Part shown: one piece after another, positions 1 to 12,392 of the stretch
Layout: each line of letters begins with the position of its first letter
Numbering within the stretch: the first letter of the stretch is position 1
From: Lutraria lutraria
Lineage: Eukaryota > Mollusca > Bivalvia > Venerida > Mactridae
Direction of reading: 5' to 3'
DNA: 64,000 nt
NCBI GenBank assembly: GCA_964023205.1
Contig: OZ026851.1
Span: 19,227,528 to 19,291,527, forward strand
The notes under the pieces: generated by a model
Told to the model about the DNA's origin: nothing
Seen by the model: only the letters and a program-made list of their open reading frames with translations
Databases searched by the model: none
Program-made: the position numbers and the translations under genes

Positions 1-645
1 TCTTTTATCAGACGTTCAGACCAAACAGCCTTGCGTTCATAGACAATCATGTAACTAATTAAAGATTAATCTTTAAAGCTTTTTAAACAAGTTGAAAGAC
101 CTTATTAATGAAAGCGCCTGGAAGATACGGATATTCCGTGTCGATAGACCGATGACACGTGGTATGTCAGTACCATACAAGCTAACTGACTGAACGTCAC
201 CGTACAATAATGCAAAAAAAAAGGTTCAGCACGAAGTGGAAATTACATTCCGGCCTCAAGCAGCGTGGCTTATCACACTTTCATGTACAATCATACACAC
301 ATACAGGCATTTATATCGAATAACTGGGTAGTTTGGTGCAAACTGTCGTTCATACAATGTAAAGATTAAATTATTCATGAACTAAATACCAGATGTTTCT
401 CAACCTTCTAGACGACATCTTGCTTCAAAATCCAAGACAACATAGAAAAATGGAAGAGAACGATGTCAACTATGATTTACTATTTCTGTCAATAGTTTGA
501 CAGCCCCAAACGGGAACTATTTTAAAGTAGGCACAAGGTAATACATACTTCAACTATTGCAGTAATACATATCTCAAAGTTAGTTAATTTTATTTGTGTA
601 TATTTAAATATCGTCATGATGAGGGTACCAGTGAAGGCAAGCCAA
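1..645. other. AT-rich non-coding stretch
   Basis: I see no convincing gene or repeat before the array that starts near 646. The minus-strand open frames in this part run into the tandem repeat and owe most of their length to it. Confidence 0.5.
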
Positions 646-1182
646 CACAATCTGGTACCAGCAGTCACGTGATAATCTGACAGAGATACAAAAACAAGCC
701 TGGTACCCGCAGTCATATGACAATCAGACAGAGATACATCTGTATACACACACAAGCCTGGTACCCGCAGTCACGTGATAATCTGACAGAGATACAAAAT
801 CAAGCCTGGTACCCGCAGTCATAAGACAATCAGACAGAGATACATCTGTATACACACACAAGCCTGGTACCCGCAGTCTTAAGACAATCAGACAGAGATA
901 CATTTGTATACACACACAAGCCTGATACCCGCAGTCATAAGACAATCAGACAGAGATACATCTGTATACACACACAAGCCTGGTACCCGCAGTCATAAGA
1001 CAATCAGACAGAGATACATTTGTATACACACACAAGCCTGGTACCCGCAGTCATAAGACAATCAGACAGAGATACATTTGTATACACACACAAGCCTGGT
1101 ACCCGCAGTCATAAGACAATCAGACAGAGATACATCTGTATACACACAAAAGCCGGGTACCCGCAGTCACGTGCTAATCTGG
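646..1182. repeat. Minisatellite with mixed 48/58 bp units, about 9.5 copies
   Basis: The repeated landmark CCTGGTACCC recurs at 699, 757, 805, 863, 921, 979, 1037, 1095 and 1153. Spacing is 58 bp except for one 48 bp step. The long unit carries an extra TCTGTATACACACACA-type segment. The short-type units have a CACGTG palindrome where the long ones read CATAAGAC. Every unit has a GGTACC or near-GGTACC palindrome. Minus-strand open frames that cross the array (522-945) are repeat translations with no independent support. Confidence 0.95.
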
Positions 1183-4100
1183 TGAGTGCCCGAAGATGAT
1201 GATTAAGGAAGATAAAAAACACGAGTACACCAAACTGACCTTGTTCCATCGAACAAATACAAACAACTTGATTTGTTGACATTCACATGACAGATGTCAT
1301 CACACCCAGTAAGGTTAACAATTATGGTGTTTCTGAGATATTTTGGTAAACAAACAAGCGGTATGAAAGGACGAACGCTATGATTGCCTAACTTAAATAA
1401 TGGGACAATCGAAGAGAGTTTTATTAAGAGAAATAATTCATTAGCTACGGTCCTGGTGATGTGACGGGAAAATGATTATTAGACATTGAAGAAAAACAAG
1501 CTGAGTCTTATATTAATGCCAAAACACGGACAATTCTTTCACTCTGAGACGAAATTTTCAGATGACTGGAATAATTACACCGGGCGATAGCCGGCCTTAT
1601 TTCATTACAGAATTCCTTATTTATCGATCTCACGCCCGAAAGTGATTCGTTTTTCTTCTTTCTTCTTCTAAGCTTGTATTTAATATATTGTCCAGGGCAA
1701 TGTTGTTTCTCCTTCCATCCCACAGACACATCAACAAATGAGATTGTCGATTGTCTATTTAAGATCTATCGAGACAAATTGAAAACAATGTAATCTAACC
1801 GTAAGGTTAAGTGTATTTGACGGTTTTAATTTCCTACCTACGAACAGAACTTGCGATCATGGTTTTAACTAAGATTAAGAATTTTCAAGAATAAGTTGAC
1901 ACAAAAGAATTGTTGGAACACAAATTTTAACATACATTTATAAGTAATGACTCATTTAATAGTTGATGGTAAAGGATTTGTAATGTCAGAACATCTCAAA
2001 CTGAGACAGGCTCCAAAAATAAAATACTTAAACTACGTACAGTTGAGACTATCTTAGCGACCCCTTGTTTGTAGCGACGTTCTGTCTACAGCGACCCTTT
2101 TATATCCCTCCTGATGCATATTACACTTAAAACAGTATGTCTGTAGCGTGTGTTCAGCGACCCTAATATTTTCACCCGAATCGGCAATTTTCACCTGTCT
2201 AACGACTCTTTGAACGACCCGTTTGCAAAGGGAACATTTAAAGTGTATGGTGATTATTTTGTCAAATATATATATATACTGAACTAGCCGCCTGACTTTA
2301 TACAGCCCTCTTCCATAATACGATCTCAAAATACATGAGAATAACATAATGCTCTGAGTTTGTTCTTTACACAGGATATCCATTTATTTACCGGTAGTCA
2401 AAATTTCTCAGAGAGGCTTATAGTGTGAAAAATCTTCTGTTTAACTGGCAGACTGAAATCTTAGTAAAGAAGTTTTATCTAAAGTGACAATGACAAACGT
2501 GCGGACAAATATACATGACTCGAAAAACTGTTCAATATTTCTATTTCAATACACTTCTGGACTATAGATGTGTGGTTCATGAAATAAAGACTACGACATA
2601 AAGTACAGATCATTCTATTGTATGGATTTATGAATGGGTCTCGATTATTAATAACTTAAAAACGATTTAGTATAATCTCTGCAGCGGTATTACATTTAAT
2701 ACACACTCAACTAGTCTTATATCTGAACACTATACCACCACTCCCAACTTTTGGTGGGAACTTCGAAGACAATAACCCAAATATTACGTCTCATTACGAG
2801 GTCACAATACGCTGTTTGAAAGGCTTAATCATGAATACAATACATGTGTACAAGCAGTTTGAATTCACTTCTCATATAAGATATTAACCGTGATTATATT
2901 TCTACAAATTAAGTTCGTCAAAAATCTGGTAAAATGTTAGCTTTACGTTCTTAATATCAAACAAATTATTCACCAACACATAAAAACAAGATTTACCTAA
3001 CACTGAATTATTGTGCATTAGTTCACCATTGATATACTATTTTAGTCACGGGTTCAGATACAAAATATATTCATATTCGGTATACAAAAAGCAATTAAAC
3101 ATTCGATTCACGTTTAAAGTTTCGTTTTTTAGAAGTTAAGATACAAATAAAACATTCATATTTATCATATTAATAAAATGTTTTTAAACGGGGAGTTTCA
3201 AACACTTTTATTGTATACACAATATTTACCTTGTACGTATATACAATACAGTCGATATGAATTACATTGTTACATATAGAAGCCATGTTTACTTTAGGTA
3301 AATTGTCCAACGCAACATGTGTCCAAACCATAATAACATATTGTGTGAAATTCACATTTCTAAAGAAACAAAGAAAGGTGCCGACGATATTCTCGTAGAA
3401 ATATTGATTTACTTATCTGAATAGTAAGTGTATTCTGTTTTACATTTATCGACGAATATGCCTTGGATATTTCATAGTGAACTTTACACATGAGAAAACT
3501 TGTTTGTTTAATTTTACAACTGATTGAATGATATTGATTAGAGAAAAATGCATTCGTACTCATATCAGTTCGTATTCAAAACTTTCGCTCACGTAATCGA
3601 TTCTTTACTTATATAACTACGTAGCATACATATTTATTGGTGATGCTAATGATGTAAGCAAGAACTCTAGTAAATAACTTGCCAAATATAGATATTGATA
3701 ATCAAATCTATATGTAGAACACACTGGTGCCAAATAAGTGTTTACAAGTAAATAATACCTACTTCTATAGATAAGCCACTGACGCTAGATCAACGGTAAT
3801 GTTACTATAATTATGTATATATATTCACCTTTATAATCACATATAAGGCAAACTACATATTTAGAACACATTAAAAAAAAGATGCATGCACATCGCTATT
3901 ACACACGGCGAAATGCCGCTAATGAAATATTTTCAGTAAATTCACTTTCTAGTAACTCGAATTGAATGAGACTCTAGTAAGAAATATAACATTATCAATA
4001 AGATGACTAAATTATTGGTAATACATGAACATCTTAATTGTGCATATTTGCGTTATTTTATTATACTTTGGTCCTATGTAAAGTCCTAACATGAACATAT

Positions 4101-4507
4101 TCTATATATCACCGGAAGCTGATCACATTATCAATACAAACACACGGGATTTCGTGCAGGGATGTTTTCAAACAATTAAACAATCCGAAAATAAAATTAT
4201 AACATAATAACACACAAAATACCAAAAAATAACCGTGCCTCCAAACCGGAAATGTGTTATACTTATCGTGAATTGTAAAAGAAACTTGTATGATATTTGT
4301 AATTTATACAAACTGCAAGATCAGCTCCCGGTAATGACATAATATCTTAAATCAACCAGTGGACGTTACATGCGAAATGTCAGTTTAAATTTGTGGTAAA
4401 TGACTCATAAGTTTGAAAAAAAACGGCTTTGAACATGTATTAAAATGGAACTACATTTCCGTTTCGGATAACACGCTATTTCCGGCGAATCACTCTTCGG
4501 GATATCC
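1183..4507. other. AT-rich intergenic stretch without a recognised gene
   Basis: The longest open frame is a minus-strand one at 2054-2383 (109 codons). It is rich in Arg, Val and Cys, resembles no family I know, and has an AGCGACC-type motif recurring in its DNA. The paired minus-strand frames at 3170-3563 are AT-driven. On the minus strand, a TTTATT (AATAAA in sense) near 4056 could serve as a polyadenylation signal for the 4508-4906 frame. Confidence 0.4.
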
Positions 4508-4906
4508 TTACCCTTCAATGCTAAGTAATTCTAAATGTTGCTGAACTTGATCTCCTTCATCGTCGTACATTTGATCATATATACTCATGTGAGCCATTTC
4601 CTGTTCAATATGGGATTCTTCATTTTCCCCGAATCCCCCAGCCCCAGATTGGTGATAACCAGACGAAGCAAAACCCTTAGCGGTTGCCATAGCAGCCGCC
4701 ATTTTTATATTACTCATCCCAGAACCTGAGGATTTATGCGATTTGTGAGTCTTCTGTTGGGCCCCCTTTGCACCCATTCTGTTAAATTTGTTACGCATTC
4801 CTCGACGCATGTTACGGCGCATCCCCTGCCGGCCTTTTCTATTACCGCCGGACTTACGGTTCCCGCCGCCGGACTTACGGTTCCCACCGCCACCTTTCCG
4901 AGCCAT
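4508..4906 (-). CDS. Small basic/acidic protein, function unknown (132 aa)
   Basis: This is the best protein-coding candidate in the window. The ATG at 4904-4906 sits in AAACATGG, a good Kozak context, and an in-frame TAA lies just upstream, so it is the first possible start. Residues 1-25 contain three tandem copies of a GG(G)NRKS/G heptad. Residues 26-60 stay basic (RRNMRRGMRNKFNRMG, then KTHKSHKSS). Residues 61-90 are rich in Ala, Gly, Ser and Met. The last 40 residues are acidic and Gln-rich (ENEESHIEQE, YDDEGDQ). I see no signal peptide or membrane segment. The DNA is visibly more GC-rich than its surroundings. I do not recognise the family. A basic head with an acidic tail would fit a nucleic-acid or chromatin-associated protein, but that is inference. 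The stop lies in GGGTAAGG, which also resembles a splice donor, so this could be one exon of a longer gene. Confidence 0.5.
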   Translation of the reverse strand: MARKGGGGNRKSGGGNRKSGGNRKGRQGMRRNMRRGMRNKFNRMGAKGAQQKTHKSHKSSGSGMSNIKMAAAMATAKGFASSGYHQSGAGGFGENEESHIEQEMAHMSIYDQMYDDEGDQVQQHLELLSIEG

Positions 4907-7900
4907 GTTTCTTTGTGTCCTTAATTAACACTAGATTCCAAAGTCATAATAAATAGCTCCAAGTTTTAAGTTAATATCCTAACTTTTAATCCAGCTCAAA
5001 GTCCTGTGTACAAATCACAATGATTATAAAAAGAACGTCCAAATCTATGTAACGTCTTTACTTATATGAGTCAAAATATTTAAAGTCTTTTTAACTCCCC
5101 CGTTCATTGTCTTTATATGTTCAACCGAATCCTGACCTATGAAATAGCGTGTATATCCAGTTAAAATTAGTACAATAATGTATGTTAATGATACACAATT
5201 TGTTTTTTAATATTAAAGGCGAAATAATAAATAAGCGTAATTTAATCAGAACGCATGATTGGAATTAATTATAAAGTCACATTTGGTATTCACATAAAAA
5301 CTGAACAGCTTATATCATCTTTTGTTTATTGCGTATACAAAATAATCCTTAATTATTTATTCCTTTAGAATACGACACATATTAATTTCAAGTATATATC
5401 ATGTATTGGTGCCCAACTAGTATTATAATCATTTTAAATATAATAGTTAGTAACGGTTTTTCTTTGTATAAAGGTATAGACGAAAATCTATAGCCACAGT
5501 TCGCTAGGATCCACACATTTTGACACCAATTAAGTTTAAAGGGGTGGCCTCATTTTTTACAATTAAAATTTTGATTTTTAAGGTGAACAGATCAATTGAT
5601 ATATTACTTGTATAAATCGTGCTTGTAGGAAAAACGACTTAAGACTATAAATCGTAGTATTTACATTTTGAATGGGTAAGTATAGCTGTCAATGAATAAT
5701 ACCTATAGTAAATATTAAAAAGTTTTATCAGTGGAACTTTTCAAATGATCTTTTGAATACAATAGTTCGATATTTCGCTTGGTAAAATTTGAAAAGCTGA
5801 CATTCTAATACTTATACTGTATTCGACTTGTATTGGTTAAGACGACCCTTCTTATACATTGTAGCCGTGTTTATTTTGTCATTGTTAAAAGTACGGACTG
5901 GTTTAAACTCTCAGAGAGAATATTGAAACTTTTAAAGGTGCATATTCAATATGAACTCAAATTTAATTAAACTCAGAAAACAATGGACTGCATGCAAAGA
6001 AAATGTATCAATAATTAAGTGTAAACAAATAGAAGTATAATAAAAAAGTTTAACCGAAATTAGCTGTCTTAGTAGATTTATATCGTGTTTACAGCATGGG
6101 GTAGTGTAAGGATTTAATCATATATTAATAACATTTATGTCTTATTATACCTAATTGTGTAAAAATTACTGATCGAAAGCCACATTTGAAACATGACATT
6201 ATAAGCTAACATTATTTTATTGAGATTTATTCTACACCAGGAACTGTCTTTGTTTTATGACATACCTAATTCAGACTTTAGACAACGGGACAGATGGTGT
6301 TATATAATTATGGTAGCAGGAGGAACAACAAATTTGTCCGCCAGTAGTAATATCCGATAACCATTACACTTATACGCGAAAATCAACTATTTGTTTGTTA
6401 TTAAGCTGTTTTTGTAGTCATTCTAAACAGTAACAACTCATGTATATCACCTAGGTGCCTAAGTTAATTAAAAAATCATATCACAAATAGCGTAAACTGT
6501 GTTAATGACATAAATGTATAATGTCGTACATAAACATGTTTTTTAAAAACTTTTTTTGACGATGTGCACGTTATTTTAAGCATGATCAATAATACAATGT
6601 ATGTTCTCAATTACGAGATGAAAAATTTGCTTGTCGGAAATTAATTTAATCGGACAAATGTAGCGTGCATTATGTCACATGTTATCCTTTATCAAAACAA
6701 GCCACCGTGAATATTTCATCAGCGACAAAATGTTCCGCAGTCATAGAAAGCTTTTATATACTTACATTTCTACCCTATTTTAAATGAATTCATATTTTTG
6801 CTTCATCAAATTGGACACTTACATATACATTAAAGTTAAACATTTTGTCATATAATTAGTTCACTATTGAGAATGTTTTGTTCGCGGTATATGAAATATT
6901 CCCGTCCATTTCTGCCGTTTAACTACACACACAAGTTTTATCCATATCGCCATTAAGAGAAAAAAAGATCAAACGATGTCGAGAGCACAGATACATAGAT
7001 AATTGGATCAAGAATTCTTCGTACAATCCAACTTGATGATAGCATATATCGACTTAAAAATAATCTTCCAAAATAGGTGCATGTATTCATATAAAATGAA
7101 ACCAAATCATTAAATAATTCCAAACGCTTTTTCTTTCAGAATTAACAACACATTTGGTATTACAAGAATGTTTAACTATCCAAACAACACACGCTGTTGC
7201 TCTAAACTGGCGATGTTAGGTACATATATGATACATAATATACGGCAGTATTGTAACATCATTACGGGTCATGCAATTATAATAGGGAAGACTATATAAC
7301 AAGTGAACATCCCCTGGGTACTGTTTATCGTCCGATACAGTTAACTTAGTTAGTACAACTTTCGGATAGAACGATATTGGACCATACTAATTACATCAAG
7401 CAGAAGGAGAGTTTGGTACTGTAACAAATTAGTTTATATTAATAATACATGCATATTTTACTGTCCCGAAGGTCTACATTTTATAATAAGTATAGATAAA
7501 TGATACTTAATTTGACATAAAATAATCCATGTAAAGATTAGCCCGTTTAGTCACGAGCGTCTTGAGAATCGGGAACCAGTAATTAGACCAACATAAACAT
7601 ATTAGCCAATCAAACTCCGTCTAGCATGACACACTCACTAGATTGATTACGTAATGTTTGTTCGCTAATCGGATACACTTATGAATATTAAAAGTGAGTA
7701 TTCGGCATGATTCCAAAAGAAATATGTAGCTAAAGGTGCCGCCCTCTCCTTCTAGCAACCATTGTTATAGATTACTACGTACGGAGAGTCTATCTTTAAC
7801 CCCACGTTATCGCCAGAGGATGTTGAATTTGGTACAAAAAATAAATTTTAAATTAATGAAAGGTTATAATAAAATGCGACTTTCTGTCAGTAATTTTCAA

Positions 7901-10900
7901 AGTATACTATTATCTTCTATTGTGCTCGTACAGTTTGTTTCAGCATTTTTTTAAAAATATAAACTTTACAAAGAGTTACTGTGATGCACCATTGAAATGA
8001 CCAAAGTCAGTAAGTGAAGCACATTCGCTAATGTTAAGACCTGAAAACTATTTTAAGTCAATTTATGTTGAAGAATTGTAAAAGTAACAATTTTGTTGAC
8101 GTTGAGTTACAATGTTACTTTATAAATAATTTGAATATAACTAGGTATAATATCTTACACATTAGTTCCATTTTGATATCGTTAGAAAATAACTTGATTT
8201 AAATTCTGATTTGTAAATCCTTTAAAACACATTATACATTTCGAACAGGGAATACGTGCATTTTCAGTGAATTAAAAACCGCATAACTAAGTTTTATAAA
8301 TGGAGAATTTATATCCCAATAATATTAATCATTCGAATTAACAAGAATTATCTGTTAATGTATTATTCAATGTAAGATTTATGGTTTTATTACTTCAGGC
8401 TGATGTTTTAGTGTAAATAGTTGATAAATCTAAACTCCTACACAATTCGACATTTTCGTTTGGGACAACTTGTCCAGAAGGAAGTAGTGCCAGAGAAGAT
8501 CTGACATCATTAATTTGTATTAACGTATTTAGTCACGGCAAACCCCCGGTAGATGGGGTTAATATGTTATTTGTATATCAGACCTAAAACATATCAACAC
8601 CCTGGTGATCCTATCTTAAAACAGCACTGAAAAAATACCCAATTCACCTACATGTAGTTATAAGCATAATCCATCAAAATCGTGCAAGGGGCCGCAAGGG
8701 GCCGCACCTTTTGTTTACGTATGAAAGAATATCCTAACAAAAGCGACTAAGATCGTTTGAAGATCATTTTTCAATATCATCCCACAATATAAATTATATA
8801 TATATCACGAGGGAATCTTTTTAAACAGTATCGTCATACAATTATATCTAAATTATTTATCCATTTATCTAATGACATCCAGAAATTTCACAAATTTATG
8901 ACTAAATGGTCGTGATTCCAAAAACTATGGTTATTTAAAATGAGGCTGATCAATGGATCGGTTATTTTGTAACAGAAAGAAATGTTTACATATCATTAGA
9001 AGATGGATCTATTAAAATTGTATCAATATTGATATAGACCAGGCATATTGTTCCTATCAGATAAAAGTTAGATTTTCTTTTATGTCGTAAAAGCAGAAAT
9101 AAAACCATACATGGAAACATGGGACCCATTAAAAGCTCGTACATTGTATAAATACATAAATAGACAGGTAGATGGTTCAGCGTGTTCTTCCATTGTATGA
9201 GTTGCTAAATGTTCAAATACCGGACATAGCCAGGCAGTGCCACATACAGTACACCGTTGTTTTAATTGGACCACGTTTTGTTGAATACGTTCATTGATAT
9301 CTAAACATAAACATTAACAATCGAATATTGTTTACTAATGTTAAATACTTATATTTGTAGAACATCTAAATTATGTAAACTCCTCATTTCTGATAACAGA
9401 GCTAACATTGACCTATGGTCATACAACACTATGAGACACTAAGTTCTTAAGTCAAATTTGTTATTCAATCATAAAATGCATTGGTTGCAAAAATACATTC
9501 ATGAGAGGTAAATTCCAAGTATTATGTTTATATTTTTCAGGAGTCTATTTAGGTCCAAATTTACTGATAGATTCATGGCATGTGCTCAGCAACTACAGAC
9601 TGAAAATTTATTACTACGGCATCAAATTCTGTTTTTGACTTTCAACTAAATGAATCGAAATGAAGTTTTATATATAAAAAACTTAATTATATATTCGTAT
9701 GTAACTAATTATGTATGTTAAATGTACCAGGTACATTATGCCAAATTTGTAACACACGAGTATACTAGTTTAAATTACTTATATTTACGTTACGTTAGAT
9801 TTAATCTCAATATTAAAATACAAGAAAAACGTGACACATTATACATAGACTGAAATACTATTTTTTATTCTATATCAGACTGTACGACTATTTCAGACGA
9901 GTTAATTAATTAATGACTACCATTTTATTGATTCAATCATTCATGGTAATTTAATATGCACACACAACTAAGTCGGATCGTTAATTTGCTAACAAATTTT
10001 AATGTCACAAAAAAACCCACTCACATGGAAGACGCGTTTACTACACGGTAACACAGTGTCAGCTCGGATACAGCGATAGTATGGTGCTCATAGTTTTGTC
10101 CATTTTTTAAAAATTAAAAATACAGAAAAATGCTCATTTTTCATGCAAGCTAGCAATATGTCCTGTTTCGTAACAATTACTCTAATTATGCACAAATAAA
10201 GTCGTTACATTAAGCGCTTCTTGTTGAATGTATCAAATTTATTTCATATTTAATATATGTAACTAAGCAACGTCTACGTAACGTTCAGTGTCTAGAATGA
10301 CTGTTCTAACTGAAATTAGAAACGCTAAGGGACCGAGTGTTAGCGCCTTAGTGTTTGCCCTATTTTTGCCAGACTCTCTCTGCTGAAGAGCCCAGACAGT
10401 CTGGAACTGTTCTATAGGACAATCATCATTTTACAGATAAACATAAAATTTTTACGTAGTAAGATAACTTAAATATTATATTTTATAGTGTGTGTCTTTT
10501 TTTAAAAGTAATCCTTATTAAATTCTGTTTTCTAAAAATATTCTGTCGACATTGTGAATGTAGTAAATACATCTGATGAATATCTTAACTTGTAAACTTT
10601 TATGATTTTTTTTCGTTGATTAGTTAACAAAAGGCCTACACAGAAATAAGGGTTTTAATGGCTTGTCTTATACCTGGACCCTTAAGTCCACGTTACCCGT
10701 GTATAACACTGAAGTTACACTAAATTTACTGCCTGCGCTAGATCATAATGACGAAGATATACTTGTAGGTTCCTCGGTTTACACACAAGATCGGTAAAAT
10801 GGGATATTATTTGATAAAATGCTTTACTAAAACATGTCGGCACAGAAATCATAAGACATATTAAAATATGTTGTTGTTGATAAAAACAAACTTCATGCAC

Positions 10901-11595
10901 GGTCAATTCCGTATAACCTTACCACGCATGTTCTCCAAATTGATCAAGAAAATCCATTTAAACATAAAAATGAAATATATCCCTGTTTTATCAAAGATGG
11001 GTTTCCATAACAACCAGTATGCCACTTACAGGATAGGAGTTTCCATTCCGGGCACATTAAACAACACCCTATAACACTATATATATTTAGAACCCTTTAA
11101 CTCCTAGTGTTTACATTTCATTTCATGTATTATTCATGTTATCTATTTTAATTGAAATGACACTATTCTCCACAATTATCCCCCACAGTTTTTCCACGAT
11201 GTACGTTCCACACATTTCTTGTTATCATTTAAGACACGAATGCGGCATTATTACTCGAGATAATTCACTTCGTTCTTTCACGATGTCCAACAATGACTAG
11301 TTGGCTGTCATCAGATGAAACATTACTGGTATCTTAAATGTGACTATTCGCACATTTTGCAACTAAGTTCATTAGTATTGTAACAGCCATGTCAATAGAC
11401 AACTAATTCACAAAGATGCCACGCTGGGAGGCCATGGACGGACTGGTATATTTGTACATGTACACTGTGTAGCGAGATAGGATAGAGATTCGACGGTATA
11501 TCTCAGTGCAAAAGGACACTAAGTACAACATTTACTTCGTATGGTTAAAAACTAACGTGGAAATGAGGTTGTTTTTTTATCAGACATTACGAAAG
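4907..11595. other. Long AT-rich stretch without a recognised gene
   Basis: There are no tandem arrays here beyond a doubled decamer GCAAGGGGCC at 8684-8703. A minus-strand open frame at 9080-9274 reads CTVC...H-LAT-H, a zinc-finger-like spacing. It lacks an ATG and could only be an exon. Plus-strand frames at 7736-7954 and 10868-11074 have no recognisable motif. Confidence 0.4.
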
Positions 11596-12392
11596 CACGT
11601 GATACACACGTGAATACATATATATACAGCGTTTTTATATCAATACTTAGAATAAACACGTGGTACATATATACAGTGTTTCTATATTAATACTTAGAAC
11701 AAACATGTGATACACACACGTATACATATACAGTATTTTTATATAAACACGTGGTACACACATGTATACATATACAGTGTTTTTATATAAACACGTGGTA
11801 CACACATGTATACATATACAGTGTTTTTATATAAACACGTGGTACACACATGTAAACATATACAGTGTTTTTATATAAACACGTGGTACACACATGTATA
11901 CATATACAGTGTTTTTATATAAACACGTGGTACACACATGTATACATATACGGTGTTTTTATATAAACACGTGGTACACACATGTATACATATACAGTGT
12001 TTTTATATAAACACGTGGTACACACATGTATACATATACAGTGTTTTTATATAAACACGTGGTACACACATGTATACATATACAGTGTTTTTATATAAAC
12101 ACGTGGTACACACATGTATACATATACAGTGTTTTTATATAAACACGTGGTACACACATGTATTCATATACATTACTTTTATATAAACACGTGGTACATA
12201 CATGTATACATATACAGTGTTTTTATATAAACACGTGGTACATACATGTATACATATACAGTGTTTTTATATAAACACGTGGTACATACATGTATACATA
12301 TACAGTGTTTTTATACAAACACGTGGTACACACATGTAAACATATACAGCGTTTTTATATAAACACGTGGTACACACATGTATACATATACC
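11596..12392. repeat. 44 bp minisatellite with a CACGTG E-box in each unit
   Basis: After a diverged lead-in (11596-11735), the landmark ACACGTGG recurs exactly every 44 bp from 11747 to 12363, giving 15 near-identical units. Each unit holds two palindromes, CACGTG and ATGTATACAT. The left-hand degenerate units carry variants such as ACATGTGA. The array ends in TATACC near 12392, where unique sequence resumes. Confidence 0.97.

Noticed and set aside
2054..2383. 109-codon minus-strand frame as a gene
   Set aside because: It has no domain, and a recurrent AGCGACC motif in the DNA explains part of its composition. No supporting signals were found.
4535..4924. Plus-strand open frames opposite the small gene
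   Set aside because: They are antisense shadows. The minus-strand frame has the better start context and composition.
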